A DNA stretch of 64,000 nt, from NCBI RefSeq assembly GCF_030758315.1, contig NZ_CP132336.1:3625001-3689000 (forward strand), given 5' to 3'. This DNA comes from Pararhizobium sp. IMCC3301 (GTDB lineage Bacteria; Pseudomonadota; Alphaproteobacteria; Rhizobiales; GCA-2746425). Below are positions 57,928-64,000 of this stretch, piece by piece. Position 1 is the first letter of the stretch; each line of letters begins with the position of its first letter. The translations under genes and the position numbers were made by a program. The notes under the pieces are model-generated. The model was not told the DNA's origin and ran no database searches. It was given only the letters and a program-made list of their open reading frames with translations.

Positions 57928-58344
57928 ATGCTGCGACATGCCTGGACACTGTTTCTCTGCCTCTTCATGGTTTCCGGGGTGGCCGTTACCTATAAAATCA
58001 AATATCAGGCTGAACAGGCAGCAGAGAGCGCCGAAGATCTGGTATCGGAAATCAACGGTCTGGAAGAAGATATTTCCCGGCTGAATGCCCAGTGGAGCCT
58101 GCTCAACCAGCCTTCCAGATTACAGGCGCTTGTCGAAAATAATGCAGATGTCCTGCCCTTGTCGGCGTTAGCGCCGCACCAGGTCGCGATGATCGATCAG
58201 ATTCCGGAAAGATCCCCATTGTCCCTCATTGTGCCACGCCAAAAGCCGCTCTACAGCCAGTATGAGAGCAGCAATCTGGCCCGGCTCATCAATCAGACCA
58301 GCACGCCAAGTCTTGCTGATTTCATCAATTCCGAGGAACGCTGA
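57928..58344 (+). CDS. ftsL: FtsL, cell division protein
   Basis: A 138-residue bitopic membrane protein with one N-terminal helix (HAWTLFLCLFMVSGVAVTYKI) and a periplasmic heptad-repeat segment (EQAAESAEDLVSEINGLEEDISRLNAQWSLLNQPSRLQAL). FtsL bridges the divisome core to FtsI and FtsW. Identity is set by size, topology and position between rsmH and ftsI, since FtsL sequences diverge widely. It starts 10 nt after rsmH with AGGA upstream. Confidence 0.88.
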   Translation: MLRHAWTLFLCLFMVSGVAVTYKIKYQAEQAAESAEDLVSEINGLEEDISRLNAQWSLLNQPSRLQALVENNADVLPLSALAPHQVAMIDQIPERSPLSLIVPRQKPLYSQYESSNLARLINQTSTPSLADFINSEER

Positions 58345-58346
58345 TC

Positions 58347-60098
58347 ATGGCGCTTTCAGAAACCTTCGGTGCGGTCCGGGCAAAAGCAGCATTTCCCGCG
58401 TCAGTGCGGCGTCATTTTGCCATTAAAGGCACCTTTGCCGCCAGGGGCGACGAAGCCCGGTTGCGCCTGTTTCTTGCAATCGCGCTATTTGCCGCAATTT
58501 TTGCAATCATCGGCATGCGCCTCGTCAGTATCGCCGTTTTTGGTGAACTGGACACCGGCAACCCTTACGGATCCAGCGGCGTATCCGCCGCCCGGCCGGA
58601 CCTGGTCGACCGCAATGGCGAAGTTCTGGCAACGGACGTCAGGACATTTTCCATGTTTGCAGAGCCCAAGCGTGTGCTTGATGCGGATGAAGTGATGGAA
58701 GGGCTTGTGCGGGTTTTCCCGGATCTGGATACTGAAAAAAACCGCAATCGCCTTGCCAGCAAACGCGGCTTCATGTGGCTCAAACGCGAAATCTCCCAGG
58801 AGCAGAAGTTGCGGATTCATCGCATGGGTCTGCCGGGCATCGGATTTTTGAACGAGAATCGTCGGTTTTATCCGGGCAAGGAAACTGCCGGGCATATATT
58901 GGGACTGGTGAATGTCGATAATGAAGGCATTGCCGGTCTCGAGAAATACATTGACGGACAGGGGCTCTCCGATCTTCAGGATGCCGGTCTGCAGATGGAG
59001 CGCAACCTTGAGCCGGTGAAATTGTCAACAGATCTGCGGGTTCAGCACATTGTGCGCAACGAGTTGAGCCAGGCCATGGAGCGCTATCAGGCAATCGCGG
59101 CAATCGGAATAGTGCTTGATGTCAATACAGGTGAAGTCATCGCGATGTCTTCGCTGCCTGATTATGACCCGAACATTCCGACACAGGCTCAGGAAAAAGA
59201 GAGAATGAACCGGGCGACGGCCGGCGTCTTCGAGATGGGATCAATTTTCAAGACGTTCACCTCGGCCATGGCACTGGACAGTGGTCTGGTAACGATGCAG
59301 GACACTTTCGATGCCAGCAGGCCGCTTCGAGTCTCGGGCTATACCATCAAGGATTTTCACGGAAAACGGCGGCTTCTCTCGGTTCCTGAAGTGTACATCT
59401 ATTCATCGAATATCGGCACTGCCAAGATGGCCATGCAGGTGGGCATTGAAGGCCATAAGGAATTCCTGACGCGAATGGGTCTGATGGGCCGGTTGATCAC
59501 CGAGCTTCCCGAATCAGCTTCACCGCAATTTCCCGATAAATGGAGCCAACTCAGCCAGATCACGATCTCGTTCGGTCATGGTATTGCCGTGTCCCCGATG
59601 CAGACAGCCGTTGCCGCCTCTGCCCTGGTGAATGGTGGCAGGCTTATCCCGCCGACATTTTTCCCGCGTACCTCTGCAGAGGCAGATTTACTGGCAAAAC
59701 GCGTGGTTTCCGAAGAAACCAGCGACAAAATGCGCTATCTCATGCGCCTCAATGCTTTGAAAGGATCCGGGCGCCGGGCCGAGGTTGCGGGCTATCGTGT
59801 TGGCGGAAAAACCGGAACGGCTGAAAAGGTGGTAAACGGAAAATATGTGTCTCAACTTCGTTTCAACTCTTTTTTGGCCGCATTTCCAATGGATGACCCG
59901 AAATATCTTGTGCTTGTTGTCATGGACGAGCCGAAACCCGAAAAAGAAGGAGGCGGGGCGACAGCGGGGGTCAATGCTGCACCGACAGTGGCTGCCATCA
60001 TCAAGCGCGCCGCGCCGATGCTGGGCGTGATGCCGCGCATGGAAAGCGATGTTGCTCTTGGCATTCCGCAATATGACGTCCCAAGCCCAGCCCAGTAA
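58347..60098 (+). CDS. ftsI: FtsI (PBP3), septal peptidoglycan transpeptidase
   Basis: A 583-residue class B penicillin-binding protein that cross-links septal peptidoglycan. One N-terminal helix (LRLFLAIALFAAIFAIIGMRLVSIAVFG) is followed by the pedestal domain and the transpeptidase domain with SIFK (about residue 297), SSN (about 353) and KTGTA (about 488). RPDLVDRNGEVLATDV and RFYPGKETAGHILGLVN are pedestal blocks. It follows ftsL by 2 nt and precedes the murE-murF gene by 16 nt, in one operon. Confidence 0.96.
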   Translation: MALSETFGAVRAKAAFPASVRRHFAIKGTFAARGDEARLRLFLAIALFAAIFAIIGMRLVSIAVFGELDTGNPYGSSGVSAARPDLVDRNGEVLATDVRTFSMFAEPKRVLDADEVMEGLVRVFPDLDTEKNRNRLASKRGFMWLKREISQEQKLRIHRMGLPGIGFLNENRRFYPGKETAGHILGLVNVDNEGIAGLEKYIDGQGLSDLQDAGLQMERNLEPVKLSTDLRVQHIVRNELSQAMERYQAIAAIGIVLDVNTGEVIAMSSLPDYDPNIPTQAQEKERMNRATAGVFEMGSIFKTFTSAMALDSGLVTMQDTFDASRPLRVSGYTIKDFHGKRRLLSVPEVYIYSSNIGTAKMAMQVGIEGHKEFLTRMGLMGRLITELPESASPQFPDKWSQLSQITISFGHGIAVSPMQTAVAASALVNGGRLIPPTFFPRTSAEADLLAKRVVSEETSDKMRYLMRLNALKGSGRRAEVAGYRVGGKTGTAEKVVNGKYVSQLRFNSFLAAFPMDDPKYLVLVVMDEPKPEKEGGGATAGVNAAPTVAAIIKRAAPMLGVMPRMESDVALGIPQYDVPSPAQ

Positions 60099-60114
60099 CA
60101 GGAACTGACATTCA

Positions 60115-63114
60115 ATGATGCGTCTTGGAGATCTGCTGAAACTGGATGCGCCGGACAGGGTTGCCCTGATCAGTGCTGAGTTGACCGATGATATGAAGAC
60201 ACAGCGGATTACCGGCATTTGTGCCGATAGCCGCAAAGTCCAGCGTGGCAATCTGTTCGTTGCCATTTCCGGGGTGCAGACAGATGGCGCCGCCTTTATT
60301 GACAGCGCTGTGGAGGCCGGCGCCGTTGCCGTGCTGATAGATGAAAAACTGGATCTGGACCCGTCAGTCTTATCCGTGCCACTGATCCGGTCCAATAATC
60401 CCAGGCGTGCGCTGGCGCTGCTGGCGGCGCGGTTTTATCCGCGTCAGCCAAAGATCATTGTCGCTGTGACCGGGACCGCGGGCAAAACTTCGGTAGCCAA
60501 TTTCACCGCTCAGATGTTCAAAAGCGCCGGACTGCGCTCCGCCAGTATTGGCACGTTGGGCGTCATTGTGGATGGCCAGGTCAATTATGGCGGCCTGACA
60601 ACGCCGGACCCGGTTTTTCTGCATAAAACCCTGGATCGCCTGGCTCGCGAGGGCGTCAATCATGTTGCTTTGGAAGCCTCCAGCCACGGCCTTGATCAGC
60701 ACCGCCTTGATGGCGTGCAATTGACCGCAGGAGCCTTTACCAATCTGGGTCGCGACCACATGGACTACCATCAAACGGAAGCGGACTATTTCGCCGCCAA
60801 GGCCCGCCTGATTACAGATTTACTGCCAACGGGCGCACCTTTTGTTGTCAATATTGATGCGCCCTGGGGCGATAAGGCGGCTGAGCTGGCAGACAGTGCT
60901 GATTTGCGCATTTTGCGGATCGGCGAAGACATCCGTCTCACCGGGTTGGTGGTACGTGATGGAAAAACCGGGCCGCAGCAGGATCTGACATTGAGCTTCT
61001 TCGGCGAAGAAAAAAACGTAACTCTACCTCTGCCGGGGTCATTCCAGGCCGAAAATGCCTTGATGGCAGCCGGGCTGGCCATTTCCTGCAAGATCGACCC
61101 GGTCGCGGTTTTGAAGGCGCTGGCCAAGTTGAAAGGCGTCTCCGGCCGTCTGGAACTGGTTGATATGCAGGGTGTTCCAGGACAGATTTTTGTCGACTAC
61201 GCCCACAAGCCGGATGCTCTGCGCTCCACGCTTCAGGCGCTCAGGCCTTACCCGAAACGCCTGCTGATTGTAATCGTCGGTGCCGGCGGTGACCGCGACA
61301 AGGGCAAACGTCCTTTGATGGGGCAGATTGCCCATGAAAACGCTGATCTGGTGATTGTCACGGATGACAATCCCCGTAACGAGAACCCCGAACTCATTCG
61401 CAGCGAAATTCTCGCTACCGCTCCCAGAGCGATCGAAATCGCGGATCGTGCCAGGGCTATCGCCACAGCGGTCTCCATCCTGACTGAAGACGACGTTCTG
61501 GTGGTGGCCGGAAAAGGCCATGAAGAAGGTCAGATCATCGGCAAAGAGGTGTTGCCGTTTTCCGATCATGAAGAGATTGCCAAGGCACTTGCGGCACGAA
61601 AATCGAGCGGCGAATATAAAAAGCACGACAAAGTCGCGCCGCAGGGTCCGCCGCTGTGGACCTTTGCGGAACTTGAAGCGGCCATGGGCGGCCGGTTGTT
61701 CGGGTCTCAGCCCAAAGCAGTGCACGGAGTGTCGATTGACAGCCGCACCAGCCAGCCGGGTGATTTGTTCTTCGCGATCAGGGGAGACAAGTTTGACGGC
61801 CATGATTTCGTCACCAAATCATTCCGTCAGGGTGCTGTGCTGGCCATTGTCAGCGAAGACAAGCTTCCTGCTCTTGGCCGCACAGCTGGACCTTTTCTGG
61901 TCGTGGCAGACGTTCTGGAGGCTTTGCAGAAACTGGGAAAGGCAGCGCGCGCCCGCTCCGCTGCGCGTATTGTTGCGGTTACCGGAAGTGTTGGAAAGAC
62001 CAGCACCAAGGAATTGCTGGCAACCGGTCTGTCTGCAATTGGCCGTGTCCATGCCTCTGTCAAGAGTTTCAACAATCACTGGGGCGTGCCGTTGTCGCTG
62101 GCGCGAATGCCGCTCGACGCGGAATATGGCCTCTTCGAAATCGGCATGAACCATCCCGGTGAGATCGACCCTCTGGTCAGGATGGTTCGCCCGCATGTCG
62201 CCATCATCACCACTATAGCGCCGGTGCATCTGGAGTTTTTTGATAATCTTGAACAAATTGCTGCTGCAAAGGCGGAAATTTTCAGCGGGTTGGAGCCGGG
62301 CGGAACGGCTATTTTGAACAGCGACAATGGGTTTTTCGAATTTCTCAAGGCCGAGGCGGCAAAAGCCGGCGCAGACCGGGTGATCAGTTTCGGATCTGGC
62401 AGCGATGCAGAGGCCAGGCTGGTGGAGTTTGCGCTTTCGGAAACCGGTTCGATAGTTGCCGCAACCATCTGCGGCGATGATCTTGCCTTTACGATGCCGA
62501 CCAGCGGCCGCTATCTGGCAGAGAATGCGATGGCGGTTCTGGCCGCCGCCGAGGCCATGGGTGCGGACACGGTAGATGTTGCACAAGGGCTCTCAAATTT
62601 TGAGCTGATGGGCGGTCGCGGTGCCAGAGAAACCCTTTTCCTGCAGGGTGGCAGCTACACTTTGATCGATGACAGTTACAATGCGAACCCGGCCAGCATG
62701 TCAGCCTCCATCGGCATGCTCGGCGAACTCAGCACCAGGGGTCGAAAGATCGTGGTGCTGGGCGATATGCTGGAACTGGGCGGTGAAAGTGCGCATCTTC
62801 ACGTCAATCTGAATAGCGCCATTGAACAGGCACAGATTGATCGCGTCCTGTTATGCGGCCCGCAGATGAAACATCTTTGGGACGCTCTGGCCGACAGTCG
62901 GAAATGCGTCCACACCGAGACTTCAAAAGATCTGATGGCGCCACTGCTTGCGGAAATTTCCCCTGGCGATGTTGTCATGGTCAAGGGGTCTCTCGGTATG
63001 GCCATGAGCGGATTGGTAGACACTTTAAAGCGCATTCATTCAGCAATGCCGGACCAACCGGCCGAGACTGTTCGCGGTTCGGTTGCCGAAGCAGACACAC
63101 ATGAGGGCGCGTAA
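60115..63114 (+). CDS. Bifunctional MurE-MurF fusion
   Basis: A single 999-residue frame joins two normally separate cell-wall ligases. Residues 1 to about 496 are MurE (UDP-MurNAc-L-Ala-D-Glu:meso-diaminopimelate ligase): VAVTGTAGKTSVANF, the carbamylated lysine in YFAAKARL (Lys229), and DNPRNENP at 418-425, the meso-DAP specificity loop. A short polar linker (about 497-512) leads to MurF (D-Ala-D-Ala adding enzyme), about 513-985, with AVTGSVGKTSTK (about 621-632), FNNHWGVPLSLA, EIGMNHPGEI, DDSYNANPASM and a long C-terminal domain. Both ATP sites look intact. The frame is unbroken with no internal stop. MurE-MurF fusions are known in some bacteria such as Bordetella. Confidence 0.95.
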   Translation: MMRLGDLLKLDAPDRVALISAELTDDMKTQRITGICADSRKVQRGNLFVAISGVQTDGAAFIDSAVEAGAVAVLIDEKLDLDPSVLSVPLIRSNNPRRALALLAARFYPRQPKIIVAVTGTAGKTSVANFTAQMFKSAGLRSASIGTLGVIVDGQVNYGGLTTPDPVFLHKTLDRLAREGVNHVALEASSHGLDQHRLDGVQLTAGAFTNLGRDHMDYHQTEADYFAAKARLITDLLPTGAPFVVNIDAPWGDKAAELADSADLRILRIGEDIRLTGLVVRDGKTGPQQDLTLSFFGEEKNVTLPLPGSFQAENALMAAGLAISCKIDPVAVLKALAKLKGVSGRLELVDMQGVPGQIFVDYAHKPDALRSTLQALRPYPKRLLIVIVGAGGDRDKGKRPLMGQIAHENADLVIVTDDNPRNENPELIRSEILATAPRAIEIADRARAIATAVSILTEDDVLVVAGKGHEEGQIIGKEVLPFSDHEEIAKALAARKSSGEYKKHDKVAPQGPPLWTFAELEAAMGGRLFGSQPKAVHGVSIDSRTSQPGDLFFAIRGDKFDGHDFVTKSFRQGAVLAIVSEDKLPALGRTAGPFLVVADVLEALQKLGKAARARSAARIVAVTGSVGKTSTKELLATGLSAIGRVHASVKSFNNHWGVPLSLARMPLDAEYGLFEIGMNHPGEIDPLVRMVRPHVAIITTIAPVHLEFFDNLEQIAAAKAEIFSGLEPGGTAILNSDNGFFEFLKAEAAKAGADRVISFGSGSDAEARLVEFALSETGSIVAATICGDDLAFTMPTSGRYLAENAMAVLAAAEAMGADTVDVAQGLSNFELMGGRGARETLFLQGGSYTLIDDSYNANPASMSASIGMLGELSTRGRKIVVLGDMLELGGESAHLHVNLNSAIEQAQIDRVLLCGPQMKHLWDALADSRKCVHTETSKDLMAPLLAEISPGDVVMVKGSLGMAMSGLVDTLKRIHSAMPDQPAETVRGSVAEADTHEGA

Positions 63115-63120
63115 ACGGAT

Positions 63121-64000
63121 ATGCTTTATTTTCTGAGCCAGACGTCGGAATTCCTTCCGGTCTTCAATCTGTTTCGCTACATTACCGTGCGCACCGGCGG
63201 TGCTATGATGACTGCCATGTTACTGGTGTTTCTGTTTGGTCCGCTGATCATCAACTGGCTGCGCAGCCGTCAGGGCAGGGGGCAGCCGATCCGCTCCGAT
63301 GGCCCGGTTACACATCTGGACAAGCAGGGCACGCCGACGATGGGCGGGCTCATCATCCTGCTGGCGCTGATCAGCAGCACACTGCTCTGGGCAAATCTGA
63401 CCAGCCCGTATGTCTGGATTGTCCTGCTGGTAACGATCGCGTTCGGAGCAATCGGATTTTACGATGATTACCTGAAAGTCACCAATGCCAGCCACAAGGG
63501 CTTTTCGGGCAAGGCGCGTTTGGCGCTGGAAGCTCTCATTGCCGGGATCGCTGCATATACGGTCATGTCAATCGGGGATACACCGTTTTCCAGCTCTCTG
63601 ACATTTCCGTTTTTCAAGGATCTGCTGTGGAATCTGGGATGGTTCTTTATCCCCTTTGCGATTTTCGTAATCGTCGGCGCTGGCAATGCGGTCAATCTGA
63701 CGGACGGGCTGGACGGACTGGCGATTGTGCCGGTGATGATTGCGGCAGGCAGTTTCGGTGTGATCGCCTATCTGTCAGGAAACGGATTATTTGCCGATTA
63801 CCTGCAGATTCATTTTGTTGTCGGCGCTGGCGAACTTGCCGTCCTGTGCGGCGCACTGATTGGTGCCGGCTTGGGCTTTCTGTGGTTCAACGCTCCGCCA
63901 GCTGCGATTTTCATGGGCGACACCGGATCACTGGCGCTTGGCGGCATGATCGGAGCCATTGCGGTTTCAACCAAACATGAGATCGTCCTTGCAATCATCG
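63121..64000 (+). CDS. mraY: MraY, phospho-MurNAc-pentapeptide translocase (3' truncated by window)
   Basis: The first 293 residues of MraY, which transfers phospho-MurNAc-pentapeptide to undecaprenyl phosphate to make lipid I. The ATG at 63121 begins [59 protein letters not shown] (with the DDY motif), [19 protein letters not shown] and [21 protein letters not shown] are the catalytic and membrane blocks. It starts 6 nt after the MurE-MurF stop, and the gene runs off the right edge. Confidence 0.97.
   Translation, partial: MLYFLSQTSEFLPVFNLFRYITVRTGGAMMTAMLLVFLFGPLIINWLRSRQGRGQPIRSDGPVTHLDKQGTPTMGGLIILLALISSTLLWANLTSPYVWIVLLVTIAFGAIGFYDDYLKVTNASHKGFSGKARLALEALIAGIAAYTVMSIGDTPFSSSLTFPFFKDLLWNLGWFFIPFAIFVIVGAGNAVNLTDGLDGLAIVPVMIAAGSFGVIAYLSGNGLFADYLQIHFVVGAGELAVLCGALIGAGLGFLWFNAPPAAIFMGDTGSLALGGMIGAIAVSTKHEIVLAII

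Overview
This window looks like a chromosomal segment of an alphaproteobacterium of the order Hyphomicrobiales (Rhizobiales). The support is a set of lineage-typical genes and gene orders: trmD-rimM-rpsP near ffh, dapF-mtaB-ftsY-yciB, two IalB-family genes, a ctaCDB-coxF-ctaGE cytochrome oxidase cluster followed by DUF983 and surf1, thrC next to an M16 peptidase, a CcrM-type GANTC methyltransferase, and rnpB followed by the division/cell-wall cluster rsmH-ftsL-ftsI-murE/murF-mraY. Most genes are housekeeping and tightly packed, often with 1-4 nt start/stop overlaps.

Layout. 1-3515 (minus): translation and protein export (trmD start, rimM, rpsP, a GNAT acetyltransferase, chorismate mutase, ffh). 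3744-6628: TSUP permease, nucleoside hydrolase, exported beta-lactamase-fold protein. 6773-10841 (plus): dapF, mtaB, ftsY with a 21-copy Pro-Glu repeat, yciB. 10860-14839: DUF2794 gene, a 560-bp region holding a strong candidate small RNA, 1-Cys peroxiredoxin, repeat-rich OmpA-family protein. 15335-18650 (minus): typA and argG. 18883-31414: the most variable part, with a LysE exporter, a possible phage remnant, an autotransporter-TIGR03032 gene pair, a truncated cation antiporter, a ClpP-fold/LprI-like secreted protein, a P-loop kinase, rlmN, ialB and an ECF sigma factor. 31411-37199: DUF1232, phhB, rluA, small membrane proteins, sugar dehydrogenase, tldD, a second ialB. 37711-44446 (plus): aa3-type cytochrome oxidase with its assembly factors. 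44430-54691 (mostly minus): peroxiredoxin, DsbD N-domain protein, YqgE, a large membrane GGDEF/EAL protein, RimJ-type acetyltransferase, M16 peptidase, thrC, HAD phosphatase, lipoprotein. 54906-64000 (plus): ccrM, rnpB, then the division and cell-wall cluster, which runs off the window inside mraY.

How the genes work together. Ffh and FtsY are the two SRP-pathway GTPases. The ctaC-ctaE cluster encodes the oxidase subunits plus haem O synthesis and copper insertion, and ends in a clear intrinsic terminator before DUF983/surf1. DapF supplies meso-diaminopimelate, the amino acid added by the MurE half of the MurE-MurF fusion; MraY then begins the lipid-linked steps, and FtsL/FtsI act at the septum. 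CcrM upstream of this cluster fits a CtrA/GANTC cell-cycle circuit; its 5' region carries a CtrA-like half-site and two GANTC sites.

The points most worth a second look are the candidate small RNA at about 11570-11702, the MurE-MurF fusion, the FtsY hexanucleotide repeat within a window unusually rich in short tandem duplications, the autotransporter/TIGR03032 pair, the ClpP-fold/LprI-like protein, and the orphan ECF sigma factor. I saw no tRNA, rRNA operon, CRISPR array or complete insertion sequence. No clearly undescribed multi-gene system is evident.
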